Positions 1 to 12,133 of a DNA stretch of 64,000 bases are shown here, one piece after another. Made by a program: the position numbers and the translations under genes. Origin of the DNA: Rhabdophis nuchalis. Lineage: Eukaryota; Chordata; Lepidosauria; Squamata; Natricidae. The stretch covers positions 101,107,875 through 101,171,874 of the forward strand of contig CM077644.1 of the NCBI GenBank assembly GCA_039707465.1. The letters are read 5' to 3'. Within the stretch, counting starts at the first letter, position 1. The number at the start of each line of letters is the position of its first letter. Below the pieces are notes generated by a model. The model was not told where the DNA came from. It did not search any database and saw nothing but the letters and a program-made list of their open reading frames with translations.

Positions 1-697
1 CTCCATTATATCATGTCTTGGTTCTACTTGGTGGTTATTGATTATACCAATATGGGGCATTTTAAATAAGCAGAAATATTATTTTGAAAGTTGATTATAT
101 TAAAAAAAAGAAGAAGAAGGGGAATGTAGACGTTTGTGCTATAAACTGAATTTTAAGATAACTTGCAGAACTTGGAGAACAATTAAAATACTGGGCCTTT
201 GAAGTACAGTCTGACTTTTATCACAGATGCATGTTGTTGTTTTTCTTTTGAACTTATACAAAGTTAAATGGTGTGTTTTTAACCCTGGGGATAAATCCCC
301 GAGATGCCAAGCTTTTTAGCATAAATTTTGATACAATTCTAATTTTGTAGGTTCTCTTTAATATTGCATAATATTCTATATACTGCCTTTTTAATGCAGA
401 TGGGAAACTTCAGAAAACTACAAATATTGTTTATAATAGTATCTTCTATAATCGGAAAATAAATAAGAATTGCATGAGTAATGAAAAGTATTTACAGCAC
501 TCTGTAAATCTGGATCCAACTCTTTGCTTCTGCTCTTCCTTGTTATTTTTCTACTCTCCAATACAAATTTATTAGTATGCCAAAATCTATTGCATTTGTG
601 AAATAAACTTATTTAGAATTGTTAATTAAGTCAATTTAGTATCATTTTCATTAATCAAGAGGAGCATACTATACAAACTGGAAAGCAGTAGATTTAC
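1..697. other. VAV3 intron, no feature recognised
   Basis: AT-rich intron. I see no exon, repeat boundary or RNA gene here. Confidence 0.5.
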
Positions 698-705
698 ATC
701 TAATT

Positions 706-949
706 CAGTGGTGGGATTAAAAAATTTTTACTACCGGTTCTGTGGGCATGGTTTGGTGGACGTGGGTTGATGGGCATGGCAGGGGAAGGTTACTGTAAAA
801 TCTCCATTCCCTCCTGATCAGATGGGGCTCGGGAGGAAGAGAATAGATGGGCGTCAGTCAGAGGTGGTATTTACCGGTTCTCCAAACTACTCAAAATTTC
901 CGCTACCGGTTCTCCAGAACTGGTCAGAACCAGCTAAATACCACCTCTG
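706..949. mobile_element. hAT-type MITE (CAGTGGTGGGATT family)
   Basis: Termini cagtggtgggatt and aataccacctctg form imperfect terminal inverted repeats, with repeated 'accggttct' motifs inside. It is flanked by a perfect 8-bp duplication ATCTAATT (698-705 and 950-957), as made by hAT transposases. No coding capacity; 244 bp. Confidence 0.9.
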
Positions 950-1023
950 ATCTAATTTAATATTTTGGTTAAATGTAGAGAATAAAAAGCAAAACCTAAG
1001 AACGGCACAAGTAAAGATCATTA

Positions 1024-1163
1024 CAGGTAGTCCTTGACTTATGATTACAACTGAATGAAGCAATCATTATGTGAGATGTCATGTGACTACTTTGCTCAAC
1101 CACTGAAATCCTGGCACTACCAGTTGCAGTTCTTAAGCAAGGATTGTAGGTCATTAAGTGAAC
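1024..1163. mobile_element. CAGGTAGTCCTTGACTTA MITE, internally deleted or truncated copy
   Basis: Left end caggtagtccttgactta matches the fuller copies at 1724-2111 and 24489-24747. The right part is degenerate and no clear right terminus remains. Confidence 0.6.
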
Positions 1164-1319
1164 GGAGTTCCAGGTAAAGAGTGTGGGGGTGTCTCAGGGG
1201 GGGTGGTGTCAGGTGTCCCTGGCATGTCTCGCACAGACTGCATGCATACATGAAGAATAAAGCAACTAGAAAGCACTAGATAAAGAAAGACAAATTGAAC
1301 TAGTAAAATGGTATTGTAC

Positions 1320-1456
1320 CTGCCAGAATAAGCTGTGTGCATCTCCTCTGATGAGTTCAATGATGTCTCCAATCTGGATGAATAATGGAGGACCATCCGG
1401 TGGAACTGGCTGGGGAATCCCGGTATAGTTTCTAATCACTTGCATTTTTGGTAAAC
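1320..1456 (-). CDS. VAV3: VAV3 exon: first part of N-terminal SH3 domain
   Basis: This 137-nt exon has a tcaaaag acceptor and gtacaa donor. After the split Gly it reads LPKMQVIRNYTGIPQPVPPD, then GPPLFIQIGDIIELIRGDAHSLFWQ, ending on a codon boundary. The ALYDY-equivalent strand (MQVIRNY), the proline-rich insertion, GDIIEL and the trailing W are SH3 landmarks. The Vav N-terminal SH3 binds an SH3 of GRB2 in the family. The next exon (GR..GFFPS region) is outside the window. Confidence 0.95.
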
Positions 1457-1723
1457 CTTTTGAGAAAGCAAGAAAAATGAGTAATCTGCATGTGATAAAA
1501 AAAATTAAAGCACTGTATTATCTCATATAAATTATCTTTTCTATCACTGCTATTGCTTCCTGAATGGAAGGACTTTTTTTTAAAACTTATGCTCTCCCTT
1601 CTCTCACTCAATTGCATACTTTCACTCAACAGCATGCAAATGAAAACTGAAAGCAATTTCTGAAATAGAAAAAGAGGGTTCAGCTCATAAACATCAAGGG
1701 AAAAATTAATAAAAGTTTAAATA

Positions 1724-2111
1724 CAGGTGATCCTCAACTTATGACAATTGAGCCCAAAATTTCTGTTGCTAAGCACAACAATTGTTAAGTGAACCTTGCC
1801 CCATTTTAGGACCTTTCTTGATACAGCTGTTAATCATTGCAGTTATTAATTTAGTAACATGGTTGTTAAGTGACTCTGGCTTCCCCACTGACTTTCCTTG
1901 TCTTAAGGTCACAAGAAGGGTCACAAGAGCCCGAGACATTGCAGCCATCATAAATATGAACTGGTTACCAAGCATCTGAATTTTGATCATGTGACCATGT
2001 GGAATGCTGCAATGGTCATAAGTGTGAAAAATGGTCATAAGTCACTTTTTCCAGTGATGTTGTACTTTCAAATGGTCACTAAATGAACTGTTGTAAGTCA
2101 AAGACTACTCG
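1724..2111. mobile_element. CAGGTAGTCC-terminus MITE, TA target, full length
   Basis: Ends caggtgatcctcaactta and, inverted, cgagtagtctttgactta lie between TA dinucleotides (1722-1723 and 2112-2113). The 388-bp body contains several 'gttaagtgaa' type repeats. TA duplication and termini suggest a mariner/pogo-type transposase source (inference). No ORF of its own. Confidence 0.85.
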
Positions 2112-2173
2112 TAATTTTTCTTCCACCAGAGATACAAATACAGTGAAGTCAAAGATATCTAAAAAGTCTAGGA

Positions 2174-2634
2174 CAGAGGGGTCAAACTTTATTTCATTGA
2201 GGGCTGCATCAGGGTTGAATTTGACCTCAGCTGGTCATGGTGGGTGTGGCCAGGGTGGGTGTGGCCAGGGTGAGAGTGGCCAGCTCAATATCACTCATGT
2301 CGGGGGTGCCTGTGGTGACTCTGCAAGTAAAAATGGGCTCCCGAGCTCTGTTTTTGGCTATGATGGAATCCTACAAGTCTCTGGCAGCAAAATGGAGCTC
2401 AGAAGGGCCACCCACGGCCCTTGTGAGGTCTATTTTTGGCTGCAACAGCCTCTTGCAACCCTCTGCCGGTGAAAACGAAACTCGGAAGGGTTATCCACAG
2501 GCCTCCCAAGCTCCGTTTTTGCTAGCATAGTCACTGCGGGCCAGTCCTTTGCTGTTTCCAGGGCAGCCCCACTGGCCAAATCTAAATACCCCATGGGCCA
2601 GCCCAGCCCCTGGGCCTTGAATTTGACCCCCCTG
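2174..2634. mobile_element. hAT-type non-autonomous element (CAGAGGGGTCAAA family)
   Basis: Ends cagaggggtcaaac and gaatttgacccccctg are inverted, and a perfect 8-bp duplication GTCTAGGA flanks it (2166-2173, 2635-2642). The body has short GC-rich direct repeats of 'ggtgggtgtggccag'. 461 bp, non-coding. Confidence 0.9.
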
Positions 2635-2779
2635 GTCTAGGATGTGTTTTCATACAAGCACCGTCTGCACTTATTTGACTTGCTAAAAGGAAACGTTTTT
2701 CTTTAGGCTGTTGCCTAGTTCATAAAACAGCAGCCAGTATAGTTTTAAATGGAAAGGAATCAATCCTTTGTCAACAGTT

Positions 2780-3300
2780 CACTGTGTTCTTGAGGAGGCA
2801 GTCAAATCAAATCTTTATGATGATCAAAGACCCGGGGAGGGCAGAGCAGGGCACAATCAATTAAAAAGCATAAACAATACAACAGACTCTAAAAATAATA
2901 ACAGTAATACAAACCTAAAAGATACAAAACAGAAAGTATATTTAAAAGCAACAGTTTAAAAGAAGGAGGGGTAGAAGAATTAGATGCACATTAGCATGAA
3001 GGTTAGTACGTGGCAGACCAATTCTATCACACTGTACAACACTATGATGAGCTCATTAAGACTAGTTTATGGCACAGATCATCATCTGACAGACATTAAG
3101 CACTGCTGCACAGAACCTGGCAACACGGTGCCGGTATGTTATAGCCAAATTAGTGTCTAAAAGCAGCAAGGAGGTAGAGAATTGTCCTCCGTGCCCTGAC
3201 TCTTTATGCAATAATGGTTAGAGGAGGCTAATACAAATGTCTCTGCAATGCAGACACTGGTGAAGCGCCTGCACTGTTGTTTCTATGTGACCAGAGTCAC
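2780..3300. other. unclassified possible old LINE tail
   Basis: Contains 'aatctttatgatgatcaaagaccc' like wording followed by A-rich sequence, resembling an antisense retroposon 3' end, but I cannot assign a family. Confidence 0.25.
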
Positions 3301-3306
3301 AGGACA

Positions 3307-3745
3307 ATGGCTATCCTGGTTACTTGCAGGACCGCCTCCTACCACATACCTCCATTCGACCTGTCCGCTCCCACAGGGAGGGCCTCCTTAGGGTGCCGTC
3401 TGCCGGACAATGCCGGCTGGCAACTCCCAGGGGAAGAGCCTTCTCTGTGGCAGGCCCCGCCCTCTGGAATGGCCTACCACCCAACCTCCGTACAATCACG
3501 GACCCTCGCCTCTTTCGTCAGGCACTAAAAACATACTTCTTTCATGCGGCCAGCCTGGCATAGCTGTTTTATGGCTGATTTTAGTTGGGTTTTAATTATG
3601 TTTTTAGCACGGGTCCAAATTTTATTTCATTCAGTTTTAACTACTTGATTGTCTATATATTTTTATATTTTTATTGTTCCTGTGCACCGCCCTGAGTCCC
3701 GTCTGGGAGAGAGGGCGGTATAGAAATACAATAAAGATGAAAGAT
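3307..3745 (+). mobile_element. L2-like LINE, 3' end
   Basis: Encodes, with frameshifts, the last part of an L2-clade reverse transcriptase ORF (DRLLPHTSIRP, then a Gly-Arg-Ala-Phe-Ser-Val box and a Pro-Leu-Trp-Asn box). It is followed by the 3' UTR 'caccgccctgagtc...gggcggtatagaaa' hairpin-like tail and an AATAAAG end. 5'-truncated as usual for LINEs. Confidence 0.85.
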
Positions 3746-5856
3746 TAAAGATCCAGGTAGGAGAATCTTCCTGTATTGGCCTTCAACAACAGAGGAGGCA
3801 CAGGTAGTCATTTTCAGCAACGTAACTGCTCATCCCTTTTGAGATGGGGTACATTTGTGGCTTTATAAAAGCTGTATCTCAAGATTATCTAATTGTAGAG
3901 CAAAAGGGGAGGAATAATAATGCTTTTGGATTCTGATATGAGAAAACACATTAGTTTTACATCTCACATCCCTACATTTAGCAACAAACAAGGCCATGTT
4001 TCTGATACAAAGAAAAATTGCTTGAAAACAAAAAAGCAGTTTTTCCTAGGTGGTGTTGGATTTTCACAGTAACTGCTTTTGTTGTAAATTATGAACAATT
4101 CTGATGGTCAAGAGCATCTATGATGCCCATCGCACTACCTGAAAAATAAGTATGTTAGAGTGGTGTCACCTGAGTTGCTGGGGTGTTTTTTTTAATATAA
4201 AAAGTTGTGTTTTTAGATGTTTGTTTGACTTACCAATTGATCAGAAAATAAATGGCCCAGTAATTCTTTTGACCTTTGGGCCAACTACTTGAATTATTCT
4301 GTGTGTTTATCTAAAATCTAAAATCTGGGCTAGTTTCCAGATGCTTATTTATTAACTGGACTTTTTTTCTTCTCCTTTTTCTACATCTAGCAGAGGTATT
4401 TTCATTTTTCAGGCATGCTTGAGCTGAGGTACTGCTGCTTGGTTCATCAAGTCTCAACAAGCTGTTTCAAGGTGTTCCTCTACTGGAATAACATTTGTAT
4501 GTTCTTCTGTCACATGCAGCTGTCCGCTCAGCTACCTTAAAGAAACAGAAACAATGCCTCTTTCTGAGAAAGAATGTTCAACAGTTCAACCCAAGTATGC
4601 AAGGGGGATGATGTCCCAGATGGTGGACACCTTAGCAGAAAAGGATATTCTTCTGGGTCCTGACAGAAAATACACTACCCAAAGCATGCCTTTCCTGCTA
4701 GATCTCATGGGATGGTAGACACCTCATGGGACAGATATTCCCTTAAGTAACTCATCTCCAAGCAATAAAGATCTTTGAAGGTAATATGTGGAGCCCAAAG
4801 AAGTTGCTCTAAATCAATATGTGTTTGGCCCTACAAAGTTAGGGAGCAGTAACGTCAGAGACGTCATCCATTCACTATGGTTTCAGGGGCCATTTGATTA
4901 CAAGTTTTAACTAAGGAAAACTTGTTTTCAGTGCTTGTTCTTATACATGTGTCTTTTTTTCCACTGGGTTCCCATGATTGTTTTATACATATTTGAAAGT
5001 GTATATAAAACTTCCATGCAAAAAAATCTACCTCTGCAAATCTTTTTCTAAGATCTCTTTTGAACTTGACAATATGTTATAGTTATTTAAACACTTTTGT
5101 CAAGTTTAGCATATACCCATTTAGACCAGCAATGTAGCTAAAGACTAATTAAAAAGGCGTTTAAATACTGAATTATTTATCATTAATTTGCAGAATATGG
5201 ATTAAAAAAATAATGGAACCACGGGTAGAAGCAGGAAGAAGTGACATGACTAAGAAATAGACTCTAGCAAGATAACTACAATTCAAAAATATGGTTCAAA
5301 CCTCACTCATTGTGGGGGAGTAACACTTTTCGCAGGTGCATCTATGACACAGCAGTAGTTAAGAGATAATCTTTTATCATCAATACTGACGCATTCTAGC
5401 TCCTTACTATTATATAGATAACATGGTACCTAACAGCAAATGTTTATTTAATCTTTCCATGAATGTGCACTTCAGCATTACTGAAAATGGTTGGAGCCAT
5501 TTTTTATCTTAAATCTAAAGAGTTGAAGCTTGAACTTTAGAAATCAGACTGAATGAATCATATAATTAGTGTCTAAGGCGCTATAACTTTTCATTTAGCA
5601 GCTTTGACAATTTGCTTAAAAGTAAAGATAATGCTAAAGTTAGGCAACATTATAAATACTCTTATTAGTCCCGGCCATTCCAAGGACTACACAGTGAAAA
5701 AATATAATGTACACAGAACAGGAAGAAAACTCTAATATTTGCTAAGAAATGGAGCTGAATAATATGTTTGCATTCCATAATTCTGTACCAAGTCTAGTTT
5801 TCTTGATGACATGATAGATTCCTGTATTTTCAGAGATTTTTTTATACTAATTTCCA
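3746..5856. other. intron without recognised elements
   Basis: About 2.1 kb of AT-rich intron. A stretch near 4600-4760 repeats 'tggtagacacct/tggtggacacct' but no element boundary is visible. No exon found. Confidence 0.45.
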
Positions 5857-6060
5857 TTTGGCTGGCCTGGCATAGTTTCTGTTGGCGATTTTAGTTGGGG
5901 TTTTTATCTATATATTTTAGCACAGGGTGAAATTGATTTAATTCTTTTTAACCATTTCTGATTGTATTTATTGTTCTTTGTTTTTATCCTTTCCTGTGCA
6001 CGGCCCTGAGTCCCGTCAGGGAGAGAGGGCGGTATAGAAATATGAAATGAAGTAAAGTAA
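5857..6060 (+). mobile_element. L2-like LINE 3' UTR fragment
   Basis: Begins at 'ggctggcctggcatag', the end of the ORF tail, and carries the same 3' UTR as 3307-3745 (tagcacagggt, then gccctgagtcccgtc and gagagggcggtatagaaat). Confidence 0.8.
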
Positions 6061-6142
6061 TTGTTGCACTCTGCCCAGAGTCACTTGTTTTGAGAGACAG
6101 ACAGCAATATAAATTGGAAAATTAATTTGAAAAAAATAACAT

Positions 6143-6202
6143 AATAATAATAATAATAATCTTTATTGTCATTGTAATAATTTTGTAATAAAATTACAAT
6201 GA
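6143..6202 (-). mobile_element. short retroposon tail with (ATA)n
   Basis: The (aat)n run is joined to 'ctttattgtcattgtaat', the inverse of the tail seen before the (ATT)n array at 60115-60225. A related fragment lies at 8290-8345. Family not identified. Confidence 0.4.
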
Positions 6203-6624
6203 AATGTGAGAAAGCTTGCAAACCTCTAATTTATTTTTTGTAGTAATGTTTATTTATTTGCACAATGTATTAGCTGTGTCACACTGAAGTTGGCTGAACT
6301 GGGGCCATTTTCTTTTTTGTAGTTTCTAGGGAGGTTTACCTTCTCACGGCTTCAAGGCTAACAGAGCCTGGAGCAAAGGGGCCAGGGAGGGGGGGTGTAG
6401 TGATTAGTTGGGGTACTGTAGCCTAAATAAAATTATTTCCCCTGGGAAACAAGGATGTTTGTGCAGCTGTCTGAAAGGTAGAGACTTAAGTCATTTAGCA
6501 ACTGGGTTGTATGCTGATTGGATCATGTAACTGAGATTCTAGGGGGAAGTGATATAGTTTTACTTTTAGTTCGGGGGGAAAGCGGTGCCAACTTAGAGCC
6601 AGTTTTCCACCAGGAACATGCCAA

Positions 6625-7165
6625 TTTGATACCATGTTTCCCTGAAAATAAGACAGGGTCTTATTTTATTTTGACTCCCAAAATATGGCCTGAGCCTTAT
6701 TATTGGGAGGGGCTTATTCTTTTGGGGTGGCTGGGTGGCTGCTCTCTTGCAAGCAGGCTCCTGAATAGCCGGGCACAGCCTCAGGGGTGAACAGCTGTGT
6801 TGTGATGTCGCAGCAGTGCAACACAGCAGCCATGAAGTAATTACGCTCGCGAGCAGCCCCCCCAGGAATCCCTCTCTCCAGTCCGGCAGAGCACTACTCA
6901 CCGACCTAGTGGTATCCTGAAAGCACCAAGCCATGGGAGCCGGGGGGTGGGGGAACAGGTGTTTGCACGGCTTGGCACCTTTGGGATACCACTGGGTCGG
7001 TGACTGGCACTCTGCCCAGCTGGAGAGGGGGGTTGCGCAAGCGCCAGTTTCACCCCCCAACTTGTGCAACAGCCTCACCACAACCTAGGCCAGCTCTCCC
7101 TGCAGGGCCAGGGCACCGGCGCCATCCCAGCACGAGGATGGCTTCTTCTGCAGCTTCCAAACTCT
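6625..7165 (-). mobile_element. long GC-rich member of the 'gtttcc..aaaataagac' repeat family
   Basis: The left end (gtttccctgaaaataagac) matches the shorter elements at 10214 and 11873. The body is much more GC-rich and includes internal similar blocks ('ggtatcc..ggtgccaag'). It merges at the right with a SINE tail. A 162-codon minus-strand ORF here has no recognisable protein family. Confidence 0.45.
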
Positions 7166-7226
7166 GGAACGACTAGCACATATGTGCGAGGGGAACCTTT
7201 ACCTTTATCTTTAAGCAAATCTCTTA
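7166..7226 (+). mobile_element. tRNA-SINE 3' tail fragment
   Basis: 'ggaacgactagcacatatg...ggggaacctttacctt' is the 3' tail of the same SINE family that lies in the minus orientation at 39112-39455. Confidence 0.5.
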
Positions 7227-7227
7227 A

Positions 7228-8079
7228 AAATGCAATGTATGTAATAACCCTATACCTACTGCTATTGGGAGCTCTTTAATAAAGTTCTTCTAGACCGTGA
7301 AAAATATATTATCATTTAATCCATTATAGCTTATAGATTTGACCAATACTTCGACAAAAAGATAAAGTTAAATTAAGCATAACCACATAGATGTCAAAAG
7401 CAAATTAGATTCCATCTTCCTTGCTGTAAAACAGTCTGGTAATACCTATAGCCTTAGAAGCTGGCATTCTTATCATAAGGCATCTATTTCCACAGAAATG
7501 GAAAGAAAACAAGACCAAATCATTTTTATAGAGCAATGCTATTTTCTAAGTATGCTTTAAATCACACCTCTTGTTCCATTTGCAATGTTTTCTAGCTATT
7601 TTTGTTTCTGTTGCTGGTGTTAATAAAACTGTTAAAGAAGAAAATTTGCTTTCTTGTGCCTTATCAGCTCCTGTCATCTGCATTTAAAGGGAATAATCCC
7701 TTGAAAAATCTCTAGAGGATTTTCCTTAATAGATTTGCCCTCAAGAAATGAAACTGCTGCTGGTATGCAAACAGGAAGGAGAGCTGCATGCGTGTTCATC
7801 TCGAATATGAGGGCTCCCACTGAATTTCAAACAGATTGGATATTCCTGGAAAATGGAGTAGTTTATCATAACTGATTGCACGGAACAAGACCACTGCTGA
7901 CAGTCGCTCTCAATATCAGGATCATGGAACTTTGCCAGTGCTGAAAATCGAGCAGAAGCTCCTGATGTGCATTTCAAGTATAGCAATCAAAAATCCTATT
8001 GACTTCAATGGAATCTGCCCTGCCTTCAGCGCTGCATTCCTGCATTTTCCCATTTCTTTTCTAAGAACTCCACTGTTAA
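7228..8079. other. intron, nothing recognised
   Basis: No exon or repeat boundary seen; AT-rich. Confidence 0.4.
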
Positions 8080-8126
8080 CATCAATTGTGATTGGAGTCC
8101 TTGGAGCAATACCCAAGGGAGACCCT
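8080..8126 (+). mobile_element. R4-like LINE fragment (endonuclease-domain motif)
   Basis: Encodes TSIVIGVLGAIPKG, a near match to the VIPIVIGALGAIPK motif near the C terminus of R2/R4/Dong-type LINE proteins (family knowledge). Flanks too decayed to delimit. Confidence 0.5.
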
Positions 8127-8439
8127 TGATGTTTGAAAATTTTGAATTTATTGGACCGAAACACCCTAATTTTACAAAATAATAATACCTGGTTTGGAAT
8201 TATTTAGTTCCAATTCCTTAGACACCCTCTTAATAATTATTAGGTCCTTGGTTAGGACTTAAATGATTAAATTTTCACAAGTATAAGTATAATCTTTATT
8301 GTCATTGTACTTAAATGCAACAAAATTGGTTAGTCTTTGATTGTGAATCTAATTATACACATATTACACATTGTAATAAGGACATTAAAAAACTAGCAAG
8401 CAAAGCAAATAACAAGATCTGGGAATGGTTAAGCGAGAG

Positions 8440-9080
8440 GTAGAAGGGCTAATTCTGGTTGCACAAGACCAAATACAAACAAAACTAGAATTGAGAAGCT
8501 GACAACAGTTAGGAAATGTTCTCTGAAAGATGCTGAAGAAACAGTGGACCACCTAGTTAGCTGCTGCAAGAAGATTGCACAGACTACAAGCAGCTGCCTG
8601 ACAAAATGGAAGCAATAGTGCAGGGGTCTGCAAAGTCGGCTCTTTTAAGACTGGTGGACTTCAACTCCCAGAATTCCCCAGCCAGCATGGCTGGCTGGGG
8701 AATTCTGGGAGTTGAAGTTCACCAGTCTTAAAAGAGCCAACTTTGCACACCCCTGGAATAGTGCAATGCAATAGCAACAAGAAATATCATTTTCCTGTGA
8801 GCAATAACTGGTAGGACCACAAAATAGATAAAGTAACAGAAAATGAAAAAGCTAAAGTGCTCAGGGACTTCAGAATCAAGCAAGTACCTCTTGACAAGTA
8901 CTTGAACATATTAACAAAATCACCATCAGTCAATCGCAAAAACCTTGGAATAATTCACAATAATTCCTGTGGCAATACCTTTTAACACCATCAAACAATA
9001 TTTACCTATCCCAGTAAAGGACTTGATGGTCTACAAAAATCCTGTCTAAATATCTGCTGACTATGCAACCAATCAGAATA
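8440..9080 (+). mobile_element. R4-like LINE remnant, interrupted by a MITE
   Basis: One reading gives DAEETVDHLVSCCKKIAQT (the Cys/His knuckle of R4-type LINEs). After the MITE at 8621-8755 it gives VTENEKAKVLRDFRIK and then, frameshifted, ITISQSQK. These are successive blocks of the C-terminal endonuclease region. The coding sequence is dead, with stops and deletions. Confidence 0.65.
8621..8755. mobile_element. palindromic hAT-like MITE, 135 bp
   Basis: The two halves are near-perfect inverted copies around 'gccagcatggctggc', each carrying 'cttcaactcccagaattc'. Ends caggggt / acccctg. Flanked by an 8-bp duplication with one difference (caatagtg 8613-8620; gaatagtg 8756-8763). Inserted into the R4-like LINE. 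Confidence 0.88.
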
Positions 9081-10211
9081 ATAGATGAAGATTTAGTTTT
9101 CATTTGTACTTGACCTACAATCATAAACTAAATCTATTTATCAACAATATATTTAAGGCCTTAGTCTGCCCTATGAATTATAATGGATACAGAATTTTCT
9201 ATAGTTTATATTTGTTGCTTTTTTTAATAAAACTGCACATAAAGTGATTCACATAACAGAAGCCATACAAAACCAAATTTAATATAAAGTTTAAAAAAAA
9301 AGGTTAAGTCCCTGATAATATAAAACTATATGAGTATTACAAAATACATTACGTTGGGTCTAAATCTTTTACAGATTATAAACAATACTAGGGCTTCAAA
9401 CTGAAAGCTGAACCTTCTCAACCATCAAGCTTTATCAAGTGCAGGCCACGGGGGAAAATGTTCTATCAGTCTACATTCAAAGTTATTGCAGAAATTGAAT
9501 TCCATCCACTACTAACCAAGGGAAGCTGGCATAAGTATTGCTCTGTTTCAGAAAGCTATGACCTACAAAGATAATCATGTATATCATCAAAAGCCACTTT
9601 TTTTATTTTTCCATCTTGATTCAAATAATATTAAATAACAGCCTCAACTTCCATAAAAGTATGGAATATACTACTGTATTCATACTGTTAAGCAACACCA
9701 CCTATGAAATGTAATGTGAATGGGCCAATATTTTTAACGTTTCTGGAGAAATGCCTATTAAATGCAATGTCCTCAATTGAAAGTTTATCAAACAAGTATA
9801 ATTGAAATATAATTACATAACACAAGCAGAAGTTGTACAAAGTATCCGTGGAAGTGATAGCAATGATCTTTCACTGTTTTAGTCAGCACTATAATATCTT
9901 CGTGTCCCCGCTTTTTTTTCCTATGTGAATTACAAGTGGGACCATCAAGCTTTTTTTTCCACATTAGCATCCTATTTGAATAGGCCAGACAAATATCAAT
10001 GCTATATAAGAGAGAGAGGGGGGGGGGGGGGTCAATAGAGCAATTCTAAATACTGAAAACAGTTTCAAAGTCCAAGTTGAATAGATATGTTTGACTCTAT
10101 GATCAAGAAGGTCAACTTCACAGACAGAGAGACTGTCCCTCAGATAGCCAGGCTGAAGTGATTATGGCATACTAAACAACAGAGTTCACAAGGAAGACCT
10201 TTCTTAATAAT
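9081..10211. other. intron; (AG)n and poly-G run at 10009-10031
   Basis: No exon or transposable element boundary recognised. A short (AG)n tract runs into about 13 G. Confidence 0.45.
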
Positions 10212-10213
10212 TA

Positions 10214-10470
10214 CCGTGTTTCCCCCAAAATAAGACAGTGTCTTTTTTTTTTCTTTTGACCCCCAAAATAAGTGTTTGGCCTTATTTTGGGGGATATCTT
10301 ATTATTTTTGAGAGGAAGGAGACAGCGAGCATAGTCACTTCATTTCTGCTGCTTTATTGCAATATTTTTGGGGAGGACTTATTTTCAGGGGAGGGCTTAT
10401 TTTAGCGCATGCGCTCAAAAGCCAGATCGGGCTTATTATCTGGGGAGGTCTTATTTTCAGGGAAACAGGG
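10214..10470. mobile_element. 'gtttcccc-aaaataagac' MITE, 257 bp, TA target
   Basis: Ends ccgtgtttccccc and gggaaacaggg lie between TA dinucleotides (10212-10213, 10471-10472). The body is built from repeats of 'aaaataag' and 'cttattttggggg' in both directions, so it can fold, and contains the palindrome gcgcatgcgc. Confidence 0.75.
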
Positions 10471-10472
10471 TA

Positions 10473-11870
10473 AATAGGCTCATAACAACCACTAATGAGA
10501 AAGGAAAGAGTGAGACTTGAGAGAATGTAGCAGCCTACCCAAATGAAAAACTTCCCAAAGAGATATTTTCCACACAGATTCTGCAGATTCTCCCTTCCTG
10601 GTATAAAGTTTTTAAGGTTAAATTTGTAAACTGACCCAGAAAAATAAGAGATATTATTTAGCCTTACATATTCTAAAACTTTAAGTTTTGGACACTGATG
10701 CAACTGCTAAATTATTAATGAATTCAATAAATGAGTTAAATGTTAGAGGAATATTCCTTCTTTTATTTAAATTAAAATTTAGTAAAACATCATCAAAACG
10801 TCATGGGTTTTTTTGCTGATTTGTATCTTAATTAAGGTTCTGAATCTACTAATTAACAATTGCCACATTTTTGTATGAAAGGAAATTGAGACATCCTACA
10901 TGTGAGCAATTTTTATATGTCAGAACTGAATGTGCCATTTTTAGATTTCAAAGTGAGATTTAAAATGGAATTAAAATAAACAAATTTCATCTCTTTGGCT
11001 CCTATGAAATGTAGAAGGTCAAACTGAATGTAGCTTAAGATATCTGCAGTTGATTTTTAAAGCATTATGTTGTTTAAGACAGAGCCCAGATCTTAAGGTC
11101 GGCATTTCATAAAGATTTGTACAAGTTAGATATCCATTTCCACTGTATTCTCTTCTCCACCTTTCAAGTACTGATTGAAAAAGATTCCATCACCCTGTTT
11201 GTCTCAGAGAAAGCTCAGGATCTTTTGAAGTTTAAGATGTATGGGGAGTGGGGTTATGAAAAACTATCTATGACATTCTTTATCATAGAAACAGCAAAAA
11301 GAACAAAACATCATTTTAAAGGGTTATCTAATCTTATATTTACAGAGTGTCCAACTGTTTTCAGAAAAAGATATACTACTAGAAAAACTGTAAATTATTT
11401 TGAGAAGGGCAGAGCAATGTTAAGAGAGCAGAAAGCACTAACTGTTGTTTTAAGATGACTCAGAAGGACTTTCGCTAGCCTTGAACCTCAGGCCATCAAC
11501 CTATATGTCAAAAAGTTCTATTAACAGGGATTTATAGAAAGCCAAACCAGAATACAAGTCTCTTAGACCAAAGCCAACCTACTCTACCACAAGATTCATC
11601 TAAACAAGAAGTGGATTTGCACAACTGTTCCTTCTTTCACTTTCCCTCTATTAAGGAAACTGGGTCAAGTGTTGTTTGCTCTCAGTTTCAATTCAAATTG
11701 TAGGGAGGGATGCGTTCCCAAGACTTTGATAACAGTGTATATGACACTCCCACAACTTGCATAATATGTGCTGATAGTTTTTAACATGCAAACTGATAAA
11801 AGTTTAAGATAGCCCTCCTATAATTCTGGCACTGGGGATTTTTGAAACATTTGGATCTTTCTACCATCTC
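10473..11870. other. intron, nothing recognised
   Basis: A 113-codon plus-strand ORF at 11117-11458 has no family resemblance and is on the non-coding strand of VAV3; treated as chance. Confidence 0.4.
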
Positions 11871-11872
11871 AT

Positions 11873-12130
11873 GTGCTTCCCTGAAAATAAGATGTCCCCA
11901 GATAATAAGCCCAGTCAGGCTTTTGAGCGCATGCGCTAAAATAAACCTTCCTCCAAAAATAAGCCCTCCCCAAAAATATTGCAACACAGCAGCAGCTTGT
12001 TGAGTTGACCATACTCACCACCTCCTGCACCTCAAAAATAATAAGACCTCCCCAAAAATAAGGCCAAGTGCTTATTTTGGGTGGTGTCAAAAGAAAATAA
12101 GGCCCTGTCTTATTTTGGGGGAAACACACT
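11873..12130. mobile_element. 'gtttcccc-aaaataagac' MITE, opposite orientation to 10214
   Basis: Same blocks as 10214-10470 in reverse order: ataagcccagtcaggctttt, gagcgcatgcgct, then ataaggcc and a tcttattttgggggaaac end. No clean target duplication read. Confidence 0.7.
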
Positions 12131-12133
12131 ACT

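Noticed and set aside
6593..7081. 162-codon minus-strand ORF
   Set aside because: Lies in a GC-rich repeat with low stop density; no domain or family pattern, and only the repeat explains it.
11117..11458. 113-codon plus-strand ORF
   Set aside because: No recognisable domain; ordinary chance ORF in AT-rich intron.
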